From assembly GCA_905214305.1 (NCBI GenBank), contig CAJMLK010000011.1, positions 1 through 63,660 of the forward strand: DNA of 63,660 nt, written 5' to 3'. Made by a program: the position numbers and the translations under genes. The notes under the pieces are model-generated. The model made no database searches and had not been told where the DNA came from. It saw only the letters and a program-made list of their open reading frames with translations. This DNA comes from an uncultured bacterium. Its GTDB lineage: Bacteria; Desulfobacterota; Desulfovibrionia; Desulfovibrionales; Desulfovibrionaceae. Below are positions 44,183-53,854 of this stretch, piece by piece; positions within the stretch are counted from its first letter, which is position 1, and each line of letters starts with the position of its first letter.

Positions 44183-44653
44183 ATGAGCACTGTGAAAACC
44201 ATTGCGGGCCAACTGGACGCCAAGGGCCTCAAGGTGGCCGTTGTGGCTACCCGCTTTAACGACTTTATTGTCGACCGACTGGTGGGCGGCGCGCTCGACT
44301 ATCTGGAGCGCCACGGCCTGGATATGGCCAACGTGACCGTGGTGCGCATCCCCGGCGCTTTCGAGATGCCCCTTGTCTGTCAGAAGCTGGCTGCTTCCGG
44401 CAAGTATGACGGCATTCTGGCCCTGGGCGCTGTCATTCGCGGCGGAACCCCCCATTTTGACTATGTGTGCGCCGAAGCCAGCAAGGGCATTGCCCAGGCC
44501 ATGATGCAGCACAGCATGCCTGTCGGTTTTGGCCTGCTGACCTGCGACAATATCGAGCAGGCCATTGAGCGCGCCGGTTCCAAGGCCGGCAACAAGGGCG
44601 TGGAAGCTGCCGCCGCCATGCTGGAAACCATCCGCGTCATGGAGCAGTTGTAA
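44183..44653 (+). CDS. ribH: 6,7-dimethyl-8-ribityllumazine synthase
   Basis: A 156-residue subunit that joins the RibD product with dihydroxybutanone phosphate. VVATRFNDFIVDRL, VRIPGAFEMPL, ALGAVIRGGTPHFDYV (catalytic His) and FGLLTCDN are all present. GGAG precedes the ATG. The 190-base gap before it carries no remnant of ribBA that I can read. Confidence 0.97.
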   Translation: MSTVKTIAGQLDAKGLKVAVVATRFNDFIVDRLVGGALDYLERHGLDMANVTVVRIPGAFEMPLVCQKLAASGKYDGILALGAVIRGGTPHFDYVCAEASKGIAQAMMQHSMPVGFGLLTCDNIEQAIERAGSKAGNKGVEAAAAMLETIRVMEQL

Positions 44654-44657
44654 ACTC

Positions 44658-45152
44658 ATGGCTAAAGGCAAAAATGCCACCAGACGCGGTGAGCGTGAGA
44701 TGGCTTTTCAGGTTCTGTACGGTCTCTCTTTTACTCCGGCCCGCTCCCTTGAAGAGTTGCGCCGCAGCTTTCGCATGTCGCCCGACAATCTGGCGCGCAG
44801 CGAAGAAAGCGGTGTTCCTGTACAAGCCTGCGGCTTTTCGTGGGAACTTGTGCAAGGGGTGTGGAGCAACAGCGCCACGCTGGACGAGACCATCAGCCGC
44901 TTTTCGCACAACTGGCGCGTGGACCGCATGGGCCGGGTTGAGCTGACCCTGCTGCGGCTGGCTGCGTATGAGCTTGTTTTTCGTAATGATGTGCCGCCCA
45001 AGGTGGCTATCAATGAAGCCCTGGAGCTGAGCCGCCAGTTTGGCGAAGGCAATGCCAAGAACTTTATCAACGGCATTCTCGACGCTGTTGCCAAGGCTCT
45101 GGAAAACGGCGAACTGCAACGCTGCGCCGCATCCTCCAATCCTTCTATCTGA
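44658..45152 (+). CDS. nusB: Transcription antitermination factor NusB
   Basis: A 164-residue helical RNA-binding protein that works with NusE in antitermination of rRNA operons. RRGEREMAFQVLYGL at the start, RVELTLLRLAAYEL and KVAINEALELSRQFG...NFINGILDAV are the conserved parts. The 4-base spacing from ribH is the common bacterial rib-nusB arrangement. Confidence 0.95.
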   Translation: MAKGKNATRRGEREMAFQVLYGLSFTPARSLEELRRSFRMSPDNLARSEESGVPVQACGFSWELVQGVWSNSATLDETISRFSHNWRVDRMGRVELTLLRLAAYELVFRNDVPPKVAINEALELSRQFGEGNAKNFINGILDAVAKALENGELQRCAASSNPSI

Positions 45153-45165
45153 ACCGGTATGCCCC

Positions 45166-47679
45166 ATGACTCAAGAACGTTACAATCCGCAAGCAATTGA
45201 AGAAAAATGGCAGTCCCGCTGGCAGGCAGAAAATGCTTTTGCCTGCAGCCACGAAAGCAACAAGCCCAAATACTATGTGCTTGAAATGTTCCCCTACCCT
45301 TCGGGCAACATACACATGGGCCATGTGCGCAACTACTCCATAGGCGACGTGGTGGCGCGCAGCAAACGCATGCAGGGTTATAACGTGCTGCATCCCATGG
45401 GTTGGGACGCCTTCGGCCTGCCTGCGGAAAACGCGGCCATCAAAAACAATACCCATCCCGCGGAATGGACGTATGCCAACATCCGCACCATGCGCGCGCA
45501 ACTGAAGCGCCTGGGGTATTCCTATGACTGGTCGCGTGAAATCGCCACCTGCCGGCCCGAATATTACCAGTGGGAGCAGATGTTCTTTCTGCGCCTGCTG
45601 AAAAAAGGGCTTGTCTACCGCAAAAAGGCCCCGCAGAACTGGTGCCCCTCCTGCCACACGGTGCTTGCCAATGAACAGGTCATTGACGGCCTGTGCTGGC
45701 GCTGCGACAGCCGCGTGGTGCAAAAGGACCTCACCCAGTGGTTTCTCAAGATCACGGCCTACGGCGATGAACTGCTGCGCGACCTCGGCACGCTTGAGGG
45801 CGGCTGGCCCGAGCGCGTCATTGCCATGCAGCGCAACTGGATAGGCAGATCCACCGGCGCATCCATCACCTTTGGTCTGGAAAAAGACGTGGAAGGCGTA
45901 AAAGGCATTGATGTCTTTACCACCAGACCCGACACTGTCTTTGGCGTTACCTTCATGACTCTGGCCCCGGAGCATCCTCTGGTGGAACACCTCATCCAGG
46001 GCTACGAAAACGCCGATGAAGTCAGGGCCTTTGTGGAACGCATCCGCAACATGGACCGTCTGGACCGTCAGTCCGACCTGCTGGAAAAGGAAGGCATCTT
46101 CACCGGTGCGTACGCGCTCCACCCCTTTACGGGTCAGCGCGTTCCCCTGTGGCTCGGCAATTTTGTTCTGGCCGACTACGGCACGGGTGCGGTTATGGGC
46201 GTTCCTGCTCACGACCAGCGCGACTTTGAGTTTGCCCGCAAATACGACCTGCCCGTGCAGGTGGTCATCTGCCCCGAAGGGCAGGAACTTGCGCCCGAAA
46301 CCATGACCGAGGCATTTACCGGTCAGGGCATCATGGTCCACTCCGGCCAGTTCGACGGCATGCCCAACGAAGACGGCAAAAAGGCCGTGGCCCAGAGCCT
46401 TGAAAAAGACGGCAAGGGCAAGGCCACCACCCAGTTCCGCCTGCGCGACTGGAACATCTCGCGCCAGCGCTATTGGGGCGCACCTATCCCTGTCATTTAT
46501 TGCGACAAGTGCGGTGCTGTGCCGGAAAAGGAAGAAAACCTGCCCGTGCTGCTGCCGCTGGACGTGAAGACCCGCAGCGACGGCCGCTCTCCGCTGGCCG
46601 AAACACCCTCTTTTGCGCAGTGCGCCTGCCCCCTGTGCGGCGGCCCGGCCCGGCGTGAAACAGATACCATGGACACGTTTGTGGAATCCTCATGGTACTT
46701 CGCACGCTTTGCCAGCGCCCGGGATACAGAAACACCCTTTGATATGGACGCGGTGAAATACTGGCTGCCTGTTGACCAGTACATCGGCGGCGTGGAGCAT
46801 GCCATTCTGCATCTGCTCTACTCGCGCTTCTTCACCAAGGTACTGCGCGACATGGGCTTTTTTCCGCCCGAGCTTTCCGAGCCTTTCAGCAACCTGCTCA
46901 CTCAGGGCATGGTGCTCAAAGACGGCGGCAAGATGTCGAAATCCAAGGGCAATGTGGTTGACCCCACAGAAATGATCAAAAAATACGGTGCAGACACCGT
47001 GCGCCTTTTCTGTCTGTTTGCCGCCCCTGCCGAACGGGACTTCGACTGGTCCGATTCGGGCATTGAAGGGGCTTCACGCTTTATCAACCGCGTATGGCGG
47101 CTTTTTGTAGAAGAGCAGGATCGTCTGCTGCCGCTCAAAGGCTGCACATCCACAGCCCGTGATGCCCAAAGCCCCGAAGCGCGAGACCTGCGCCGCCGGG
47201 AACATCTGGCCGTCAAAAAGGCCGGAGAAGACATGGGCGACCGCTTCCAGTTCAACACGGCCATTGCCGCTGTGATGGAACTGGTCAACACCATGTACAT
47301 TGCACGCGAAAAAATGGGTTCAACCGAGGGCGACAGGCGGGTATTCTCTTCTGCCACGGCCACGGTCATCACCCTGCTTTCGCCCATAATTCCGCATGTC
47401 TGTGAAGAATTGTGGAGCCGCCTCGGCCATGCCGAGTCCCTGTCCGACGAGCCTTGGCCCCAGTGGGACAAGGACGCAACGGCGCAGGATACGGTCACCG
47501 TGGCTCTTCAGGTCAACGGCAAGCTGCGCGGCACGGTGGCGATTCCCGCCGGGGCCGACAAGGCCGCCATGGAAGAAGCCGCTCTGGCTGACAGCTCGGT
47601 GCAACGTCACACGGCCGGGCTTACCATCCGCAAGGTGGTGGTGGTTCCGGGCAAGCTTGTCAACATCGTCGCCAGCTAG
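45166..47679 (+). CDS. leuS: Leucyl-tRNA synthetase
   Basis: An 837-residue class I synthetase. The HIGH-type motif is PYPSGNIHMGHVRNY; KMSKS is GGKMSKSKGNVV. The CP1 editing domain includes TTRPDTVFGVTF and a conserved YGTGAVMGVPAHDQRD. A C-terminal VNGKLRG domain is present. Start 45166 is chosen because RYNPQAIEEKWQ is the family N-terminus. The TAG stop falls at the edge of a degenerate repeat end. Confidence 0.98.
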   Translation: MTQERYNPQAIEEKWQSRWQAENAFACSHESNKPKYYVLEMFPYPSGNIHMGHVRNYSIGDVVARSKRMQGYNVLHPMGWDAFGLPAENAAIKNNTHPAEWTYANIRTMRAQLKRLGYSYDWSREIATCRPEYYQWEQMFFLRLLKKGLVYRKKAPQNWCPSCHTVLANEQVIDGLCWRCDSRVVQKDLTQWFLKITAYGDELLRDLGTLEGGWPERVIAMQRNWIGRSTGASITFGLEKDVEGVKGIDVFTTRPDTVFGVTFMTLAPEHPLVEHLIQGYENADEVRAFVERIRNMDRLDRQSDLLEKEGIFTGAYALHPFTGQRVPLWLGNFVLADYGTGAVMGVPAHDQRDFEFARKYDLPVQVVICPEGQELAPETMTEAFTGQGIMVHSGQFDGMPNEDGKKAVAQSLEKDGKGKATTQFRLRDWNISRQRYWGAPIPVIYCDKCGAVPEKEENLPVLLPLDVKTRSDGRSPLAETPSFAQCACPLCGGPARRETDTMDTFVESSWYFARFASARDTETPFDMDAVKYWLPVDQYIGGVEHAILHLLYSRFFTKVLRDMGFFPPELSEPFSNLLTQGMVLKDGGKMSKSKGNVVDPTEMIKKYGADTVRLFCLFAAPAERDFDWSDSGIEGASRFINRVWRLFVEEQDRLLPLKGCTSTARDAQSPEARDLRRREHLAVKKAGEDMGDRFQFNTAIAAVMELVNTMYIAREKMGSTEGDRRVFSSATATVITLLSPIIPHVCEELWSRLGHAESLSDEPWPQWDKDATAQDTVTVALQVNGKLRGTVAIPAGADKAAMEEAALADSSVQRHTAGLTIRKVVVVPGKLVNIVAS

Positions 47680-47706
47680 AACAACTTCACCTAGAAATTG
47701 CTCTGG
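47677..47706 (+). repeat. Degenerate repeat end at the leuS stop codon
   Basis: TAGAACAACTTCACCTAGAAATTGCTCTGG resembles the left end of the dispersed repeat (TAGAGCAATTTCACTTTGAAATTGC) but is diverged and lacks the rest of the element. Its first three bases are the leuS stop. Confidence 0.45.
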
Positions 47707-47802
47707 CAGCCGGGCTAATACCCCTTTTGAAGGGCACAGCCGCGCCGACGGCATGCAGAACAAGCCTGCCGACGGCCGCCGATCATGGGCCGGGAATATG
47801 AT

Positions 47803-47837
47803 GGGGAAGGGGAGTACGCAAAGAACTCCCCTTCCCC
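47803..47837 (+). terminator. Hairpin between leuS and holA
   Basis: A perfect 13-bp stem, GGGGAAGGGGAGT/ACTCCCCTTCCCC, 125 bases past leuS. There is no T run, so termination is uncertain. Confidence 0.5.
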
Positions 47838-47879
47838 ATAACTCTTCCCCCCATAAACTTTTACCGCTATGATGGGATC

Positions 47880-48920
47880 ATGAGCACCACTCGTCCCGGT
47901 TTTTCCTTTCTTGTCTGCCCCGACGGGCAACTGCTGCGCGACCATCTCGCCCGCCAGCTGGAGGCGTTTCCTCCGGCTGCCGCTGGCGGTCTCATGCCGC
48001 AGAACGCTCCCGCGCAATGGGAGCGCCATGTCTATTGGGGCGACGAGGAACCGCCACAGAGATTCTGGGAGCACCTGACCCTGCAGGGGCTTTTCGGCGC
48101 GCCCCGCGCTCTGGTTGTCCGCCAGGCCAACCTGTGGCCCGCCGCCGTGTGGAAAAAGATTTCCCATGCTCTGGCCCGGCCCTCTAACCAGTGCTGGCCC
48201 TTTTTTTGCCTTGAGGTAAACTGGGAGCGCGGCCAACCCAAGGTTCCCGCCCATCTGGGCAAGCTGCCTTGCATGGCCTTTGCCGACAAGAAGGGCTGGA
48301 TATGGCGACAAGAGGGCCTTGGCGAACGCACACTGCGAAAACATGTGCTGCAACGCAGTCAGGCTCTGGGGCTGCCCTTTGCTCCCGACGCGCTGGAACA
48401 GTTCTGCGCTTCCGTGCCACCCGACGCGCTGGCAATTGAAAATGAACTGGAAAAACTGATGCTGCTGCGCCGTGCTCTGGCAGACAGTGCGGCAGAACGG
48501 AAAAACGGCGATGCTGTCAATCCGGACATGATCTCCACCGCTTCCTGGAGTCCGGAATGCGACGTCTTTGCCTGCATCCGCCAGATGCAGGCGGGCAATC
48601 TGGCTGGCGTGTGGAAAGAGCTTGCCCGCAACAGGGACGGCGACAGCCTGCTGTTTTCCCTGCTGGCCCTGCTGGCCCGCGAACTGCGCCTTTTGTGGCA
48701 GTGTCAGGCCGGAGAAAACCCCCGCATGCGCCCGCAGGATGCCTCAGCCAAAAAGCAGCTCGCCCGGCGCCTCGGGCCTGCGGGCATCGCACAGGGCATG
48801 TCCCTGATAGTAGACGCCGAGCTTCAGGTCAAAAGCGGCCGCCGCAGCCCGGACCAGAGCCTGGACTTTCTGGCCGCCCGCATGACCAGCCTTTTCGCCC
48901 AGGCGCACGGCCGCGCATAA
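47880..48920 (+). CDS. holA: DNA polymerase III delta subunit
   Basis: A 346-residue clamp-loader subunit of the HolA type. The N-terminal PGFSFLVCPDG, the central LFGAPRALVVRQ and CASVPPDALAIENELEKLML, and the C-terminal LLALLARELRLLWQC and AKKQLARRLG fit the family, which is weakly conserved in sequence. It should load the beta clamp with DnaX and HolB. The leuS-holA-radC-lon order supports the call. Confidence 0.85.
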   Translation: MSTTRPGFSFLVCPDGQLLRDHLARQLEAFPPAAAGGLMPQNAPAQWERHVYWGDEEPPQRFWEHLTLQGLFGAPRALVVRQANLWPAAVWKKISHALARPSNQCWPFFCLEVNWERGQPKVPAHLGKLPCMAFADKKGWIWRQEGLGERTLRKHVLQRSQALGLPFAPDALEQFCASVPPDALAIENELEKLMLLRRALADSAAERKNGDAVNPDMISTASWSPECDVFACIRQMQAGNLAGVWKELARNRDGDSLLFSLLALLARELRLLWQCQAGENPRMRPQDASAKKQLARRLGPAGIAQGMSLIVDAELQVKSGRRSPDQSLDFLAARMTSLFAQAHGRA

Positions 48921-49026
48921 GGACGTCTGCGCCGGGCCTCGCGGCTTGTTTTTTCACACCTGAAACGATAATTTCCCTGTAGTCATTCCCCTGCCCTCTT
49001 GCATAACCTTCAAGACTGCTTACCTT

Positions 49027-49716
49027 ATGACAACAACGTCAGGTTCCACACCATCGTATGCAGGCCACCGGGCCAGACTGCGTGAGCGCTTCGAGCGCGA
49101 CCCCGCCGGGATGGCGGAGTATGAGCTTCTGGAACTCCTGTTAGGGTACAGTCTCACGCGCAAGGACACCAAGCCTCTGGCCAAGGAACTGTTGCGCCGC
49201 TTTGGCGGCATTCGAGGAATCATGAACGCCAGACCTGATGAACTTCTGGCTGTGCCCGGCTTTGGGCCGGGACTCATGAGCTTTTTCACGGTTCTGCGTG
49301 AAACCTTTACCCGCCATACGGATTCTGCCGTGCGCAAGCGCGAGGTTCTGGCCACGCCGCATGCGGTGGCCCGTATGGCCCAGAGCCGTCTGGCGGGCTG
49401 TCCGCACGAGGAATGCTGGCTGGCTCTGGTTGACCAGCGCAACAGGCTCACAGCCTGGGAGCGCTTGCGACAGGGCGGCGTGGCCGAGGTTGCCGTGCAG
49501 CCAAGAGACGTGTTTGAAGCGGCGCTGTTGCGCAAGGCCAGTGGCATCATCGTGGTACACAACCACCCCGGCGGCAATCCCGCCCCTTCCGAGGCAGACA
49601 AGATCTTTACGGCAGAACTGCAAAGACTTGCGCCGCAACTGGGCCTGCGTTTTCTTGATCACGTTATTGTTACCGAGGGAGACTGCTACAGCATCACACA
49701 GATGCAGACCATCTAG
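49027..49716 (+). CDS. radC: RadC/MPN-domain DNA repair protein
   Basis: A 229-residue protein with an N-terminal helix-hairpin-helix (LLAVPGFGPGL) and a C-terminal JAMM/MPN domain whose zinc motif is VVHNHPGGNPAPSEAD. The family name implies DNA repair, but the true activity is unresolved. It is followed 17 bases later by lon. The ATG-distal GRDRLRERF-like lead (GHRARLRERFERDP) is typical. Confidence 0.94.
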   Translation: MTTTSGSTPSYAGHRARLRERFERDPAGMAEYELLELLLGYSLTRKDTKPLAKELLRRFGGIRGIMNARPDELLAVPGFGPGLMSFFTVLRETFTRHTDSAVRKREVLATPHAVARMAQSRLAGCPHEECWLALVDQRNRLTAWERLRQGGVAEVAVQPRDVFEAALLRKASGIIVVHNHPGGNPAPSEADKIFTAELQRLAPQLGLRFLDHVIVTEGDCYSITQMQTI

Positions 49717-49733
49717 GCAGTCAGGGAGAATAT

Positions 49734-52376
49734 ATGGCCGACTACAACGACAAGAACTATTTGTTGCACATGAACGGGCCTGATTCCGACACCGGGCCTG
49801 GCATCGAAAACGAAGATCCGCGCGCTGTGGAAAATCCCGGACAGGATCTGGCCGAAAACGAAGGCGGCCTTGCCGCCGCCATGCAGAGCATTCCCGACAC
49901 TCTGCCCATCCTGCCCGTGCGCGATGTGGTTATTTTCAACTACATGATTCTGCCGCTCTTTATCGGGCGCGAAAAGTCCGTTCAGGCCGTTGAAGCGGCC
50001 CTCAAGAACGGACGGCATTTGCTCGTCTGCGCACAAAAGGAAGAAGCGACCGAAGACCCCGGCCCCGATGACATTTACCGGGTGGGCACGGTGGTGCAGG
50101 TCATGCGCATGCTCAAAATGCCCGATTCACGGGTGAAAATTCTGGTGCAGGGCGTCAGCCGCGCCCGCGTGCGCGAATTCAGCCAGGTAGAGCCGTTTCT
50201 TGAGGCCCGCATCGACACGCTGTCCGAAGCCACCCCCAAGATCGACGCCACTGTTGAAGCCCTGCTGCGCTCCGTGCGCGAACAGAGCGAAAAAGTGCTG
50301 TCCCTGCGCGGGCTTTCTTCGCCAGACGTTCTGGCAGTGCTGCAGGGCGTGGATGATCCCGGCCGTCTGGCCGACCTCATTGCCGCCAACATGCGCATGA
50401 AAACGGCCGACGCACAGCAGATTCTGGAAGCGGAAGACCCGCTGGACCGGCTCATGCTGGTCAACACCCAGTTGCAGCGCGAGGTTGAGGTCGCCACCGT
50501 GCAGGCCCGCATTCAAAGCTCGGCCCGCGAAGGCATGGACAAGGCCCAGAAGGACTACTTCCTGCGCGAACAGCTCAAGGCCATTCGCAGCGAACTTGGC
50601 GACAAGGACGATGAGGGAGAGGAGGAGCTGGAAAGCCTGCGGGCCGCCCTTGACAAGGCGGGCATGCCCAAGGACGTGCGCAGGGAAGCCGACAAGCAGT
50701 TGCGCCGTCTGGCAGGCATGCACGCGGACTCTTCTGAGGCCAACGTGGTGCGCAACTATCTGGACTGGCTGGCGGAACTGCCCTGGAAAAAGCTCTCGCG
50801 CGACAGGCTGGACATCGCCCACGCCAAGCAGATTCTTGACGAAGATCACTGCGGCCTGGAAAAAATCAAGGATCGCATTCTCGAATTCCTGAGCGTGCGC
50901 AAGCTCAATCCGCAATCCAAGGGGCCTATCCTCTGTTTTGCCGGTCCTCCCGGCGTGGGCAAAACGTCCCTCGGCCGTTCCATTGCGCGCGCCCTGGGGC
51001 GCAAGTTCCAGAGGCTGTCCCTTGGCGGCATGCACGACGAGGCAGAAATACGCGGGCACAGGCGTACCTATATCGGGGCCATGCCCGGGCGCATCATCCA
51101 GAGCCTCAAACAGGCGGGCACACGCAACCCCGTCATTGTGCTGGACGAAGTGGACAAGCTCGGTGCGGACTTCAGGGGAGACCCCTCGTCCGCCCTGCTG
51201 GAAGTGCTGGATCCGGAACAGAACCACACCTTCAGCGACCACTATCTGAACGTGCCCTTTGATCTTTCCAAGGTCATGTTCCTGTGCACGGCCAACCATC
51301 TGGAGACCATCCCGGCCCCCCTGCGTGACCGCATGGAGGTCATTACCCTGCCCGGCTACACCATGCAGGAAAAGGCCGAAATCGCCCGCAAGCATCTGTT
51401 GCCCAAAAAGATCAAGGAAAACGGCTTGCTGGAAAAGGATGTGTCGCTGGACGAGGCAGCTCTGGAAAAAGTCATACGCGAGTACACACGCGAAGCGGGC
51501 CTGCGCAATCTGGAACGCGAGCTGTCCTCCATATGCCGCAAGCTGGCCCGGCGCAAGGCTGAGGGCAAAAAGGGGCCGTTCAGGGTCGGCGCTGCCGATG
51601 TGGAAAAATTGCTGGGCGCACCCCGCTTTATTGAAGACGAAAAAGAAAAGAAGCTCATGCCCGGCATGGCTCTGGGTCTGGCGTGGACTCCGGCTGGTGG
51701 AGAAGTGCTGACCGTGGAAGCAACGGTGATGAAAGGCAAGGGCGGCCTTACTCTTACAGGCCAGCTGGGCGATGTCATGAAAGAAAGCGCTCAGGCCGCA
51801 TTGAGCTATATACGCAGCCGTGCTGACGAACTGGGCGTGGATCCGTCCTTTGTGTCGGAATACGACATTCATGTGCACGTCCCCGCGGGGGCCACGCCCA
51901 AGGACGGCCCTTCGGCAGGCGTAACGCTCACTACGGCGCTGATCTCGGCCCTCAGTGGGCGGCGCGTGCGCGCCGATCTGTGCATGACCGGCGAGATCAC
52001 CCTTCAGGGCCGGGTGCTGCCCGTGGGCGGCATCAAGGAAAAAATTCTGGCCGGTGTGGCGCGCGGACTGAAGCACGTGATCATTCCGTGGCAGAACACC
52101 AAGGACCTTGAAGACGTGCCCAAGGAACTGCTCAAGCGTATTGCCGTGCATCCTGTGCACCATTATGACGAGCTGCTGCCTCTGGTTTTTGAGGGCAAAA
52201 ACGACAAGGGCGGCGCATCGGGCGCCGGGCAAACCGGCGGCAAGTCCGGCAAGGGCAAAGCCGCATCAGGCAAGAAAGATGTGGTTGCGGCCCTGCCGTC
52301 CAAACCTGCGGCCCCTCGCCCCCGGCGAAAGAGTCAGGATGATGACCAGCGGCCCAATGCGGAAGCCGGAGCCTGA
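49734..52376 (+). CDS. lon: ATP-dependent protease Lon
   Basis: An 880-residue cytoplasmic AAA+ protease. The N-terminal substrate domain starts near residue 58 (LPILPVRDVVIFNYM) after an acidic lead. Walker A is GPPGVGKT (~403), Walker B VIVLDEVDKLG (~467). The protease has Ser727 in KDGPSAG and Lys770 in GGIKEK. The last ~60 residues are an unusual Gly/Lys-rich tail (GKSGKGKAASGKK) not seen in short Lon proteins. GGGAGA precedes the ATG. It degrades misfolded and regulatory proteins; no heat-shock site is obvious because it follows radC closely. Confidence 0.97.
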   Translation: MADYNDKNYLLHMNGPDSDTGPGIENEDPRAVENPGQDLAENEGGLAAAMQSIPDTLPILPVRDVVIFNYMILPLFIGREKSVQAVEAALKNGRHLLVCAQKEEATEDPGPDDIYRVGTVVQVMRMLKMPDSRVKILVQGVSRARVREFSQVEPFLEARIDTLSEATPKIDATVEALLRSVREQSEKVLSLRGLSSPDVLAVLQGVDDPGRLADLIAANMRMKTADAQQILEAEDPLDRLMLVNTQLQREVEVATVQARIQSSAREGMDKAQKDYFLREQLKAIRSELGDKDDEGEEELESLRAALDKAGMPKDVRREADKQLRRLAGMHADSSEANVVRNYLDWLAELPWKKLSRDRLDIAHAKQILDEDHCGLEKIKDRILEFLSVRKLNPQSKGPILCFAGPPGVGKTSLGRSIARALGRKFQRLSLGGMHDEAEIRGHRRTYIGAMPGRIIQSLKQAGTRNPVIVLDEVDKLGADFRGDPSSALLEVLDPEQNHTFSDHYLNVPFDLSKVMFLCTANHLETIPAPLRDRMEVITLPGYTMQEKAEIARKHLLPKKIKENGLLEKDVSLDEAALEKVIREYTREAGLRNLERELSSICRKLARRKAEGKKGPFRVGAADVEKLLGAPRFIEDEKEKKLMPGMALGLAWTPAGGEVLTVEATVMKGKGGLTLTGQLGDVMKESAQAALSYIRSRADELGVDPSFVSEYDIHVHVPAGATPKDGPSAGVTLTTALISALSGRRVRADLCMTGEITLQGRVLPVGGIKEKILAGVARGLKHVIIPWQNTKDLEDVPKELLKRIAVHPVHHYDELLPLVFEGKNDKGGASGAGQTGGKSGKGKAASGKKDVVAALPSKPAAPRPRRKSQDDDQRPNAEAGA

Positions 52377-52381
52377 AAACG

Positions 52382-53332
52382 GTGCGTCTGCGTCAATATC
52401 TGATTGAAGCTGCGCAAACATTGCAAAAGGCGGGGGCAGACAGCCCCCGCCTTTGCGCGCAGGTGCTGGTGGAAAAAGTATTGCGCCTTGATCGCCTTGC
52501 CTGTGTCATGCAGGCCGAGCGACAGTTGAGCGCCCACGAAATCCAGACGCTGGATACCCTGCTCGCCCGTCGTGCCGCCGGGGAACCTCTGGCACACATC
52601 ACGGGCAGCAAAGAATTTTACGGTCGTGATTTTGCCGTAACGCCTCACACCCTCATTCCCAGACCGGAAACAGAACTGCTCGTGGACAAGGCTCTGGCTG
52701 CCGCACGGGAAATGGTTTCTGCCGGAAACTGGCCGGATAGCTCAGACTGGGCCGCCGGGCACGACGTGCAACTGCGCAAACCGGAAAGCATGTCCACAGG
52801 TCGAGGTCCCTGTTTCGCGGATCTGGGCTGCGGTTCGGGCTGTATAGGCATCACGCTGGCCCTTGAACTGCCGCACTGGCAGGGCGTGCTGGCGGACATC
52901 AGCCTTCAGGCCGTCGCAACGGCGCGCCACAACGCTGCCCGCCTTGGCGCACAGGACCGGCTGACATGCCTCGCCGGGGACATGACCCGCCCGCCCCTGT
53001 CGCGTGGCGCGTACGCCATGCTGGTGAGCAATCCGCCCTATATTGCCGAATCCGAGCGTGGCATGGTGATGGAAGAAGTGCTGGCGCACGAACCCCACGG
53101 CGCACTGTTTTCGCCGGATCATGGCCTTGCCCATCTTTTTGCCGCCACACGGGCCGCCGCGTGGGCGCTCATGCCAGGAGGCCGGATACTGCTGGAGCAC
53201 GGCGCGGCACAGGGCGCAGACACACGCCGGTTGCTGCGTCAGCACGGGCTGTTCGAAGCCCCCGTCACCCATCGGGACATGGCTGGTCTTGAACGCTGCA
53301 CGGTGGCCTGCCGGACAGAACGCCCGATATAG
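52382..53332 (+). CDS. prmC: Release factor glutamine methyltransferase PrmC
   Basis: A 316-residue SAM-dependent enzyme that methylates the GGQ glutamine of peptide release factors. SAM loop DLGCGSGCIGI, catalytic VSNPPYIAESE, and the N-terminal helical domain ending PLAHITGSKEFYG are present, with IPRPETELLV. A ~30-residue polar insert separates the last motif from the SAM loop. The start is GTG, 5 bases after lon. It is not next to prfA as in many genomes. Confidence 0.94.
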   Translation: MRLRQYLIEAAQTLQKAGADSPRLCAQVLVEKVLRLDRLACVMQAERQLSAHEIQTLDTLLARRAAGEPLAHITGSKEFYGRDFAVTPHTLIPRPETELLVDKALAAAREMVSAGNWPDSSDWAAGHDVQLRKPESMSTGRGPCFADLGCGSGCIGITLALELPHWQGVLADISLQAVATARHNAARLGAQDRLTCLAGDMTRPPLSRGAYAMLVSNPPYIAESERGMVMEEVLAHEPHGALFSPDHGLAHLFAATRAAAWALMPGGRILLEHGAAQGADTRRLLRQHGLFEAPVTHRDMAGLERCTVACRTERPI

Positions 53333-53368
53333 GGGATAGGGGCGTGGCCGGTGTCTGTCGCCCGATGT

Positions 53369-53472
53369 AATGTTCCCACAGGTTGTTCACCCTGCCACAG
53401 AACGGTAAAGCTGGAGTTGCCAGACAACAGCAAACCGGGTGCGAGAAATGGTGCACAACCTGTGGGAACATT
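53369..53472. repeat. 23-bp inverted repeat pair enclosing 58 bases
   Basis: AATGTTCCCACAGGTTGTTC plus ACC on the left (53369-53391) is the reverse complement, with one mismatch, of the right arm (53450-53472). No reading frame lies between. The 104-bp structure sits in the prmC-sulfotransferase gap, directly followed by a dispersed repeat. It could be a tiny mobile element, a recombination site or a large RNA hairpin. Confidence 0.85.
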
Positions 53473-53490
53473 GCGACTGGAGCCGATTGG

Positions 53491-53625
53491 CCTTGAAAAT
53501 GTACATTCTCAAAATTTACGGACACTCGCTCCGGCGCTTAACCGCCAGACACTTAGCACCTGCACCTTTGCGGCGGGCTGCTGTTCACGCAACCGCAAGA
53601 GCAATTTCAAAATAAAATCACTCTG
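53491..53625 (-). repeat. Dispersed inverted-end repeat copy
   Basis: The palindrome CTTGAAAATGTACATTCTCAA, then GGCGCTTAACCGCC, CCTTTGCGGCGGGC, and the AGAGCAATTTC...TCACTCT end. Same orientation as the 32374 copy. The rest of the 53333-53854 gap becomes AT-rich before the sulfotransferase gene. Confidence 0.7.
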
Positions 53626-53783
53626 CCATCCCCCATTGCCTCCCTTCTCCTTCGCTTGAAGCCTGCCGCGCTGCGGCAGAGTATTTTCAAATATAACCCG
53701 CTAAAATACTGAACAATAGTGGCAGTTTGGCAAGCGATATCCATATTGCTTGTGAAAATGTTGTCTAAACTACATTTTTCGCT

Positions 53784-53799
53784 AGTGAACTTTGTCACA
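53784..53799 (+). promoter_or_regulatory. Crp/Fnr-type operator upstream of the sulfotransferase-like gene
   Basis: AGTGAACTTTGTCACA contains the GTGA-N6-TCAC palindrome typical of Crp/Fnr family regulators (in Desulfovibrio, HcpR-like sites). It lies 56 bases before the start codon. A TTGTCT 18 bases upstream could be a -35 that would place the site over the -10, implying repression. The regulator is inference. Confidence 0.55.
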
Positions 53800-53854
53800 T
53801 TTAAAAAACCTTCATTCGGAGGGGAATGCACTTCACTTGAACAGAGGAGAGGTT

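Noticed and set aside
50127..52232. A 701-codon minus-strand frame opposite lon
   Set aside because: Lon is complete and in an operon; the antisense frame has no recognisable domain.
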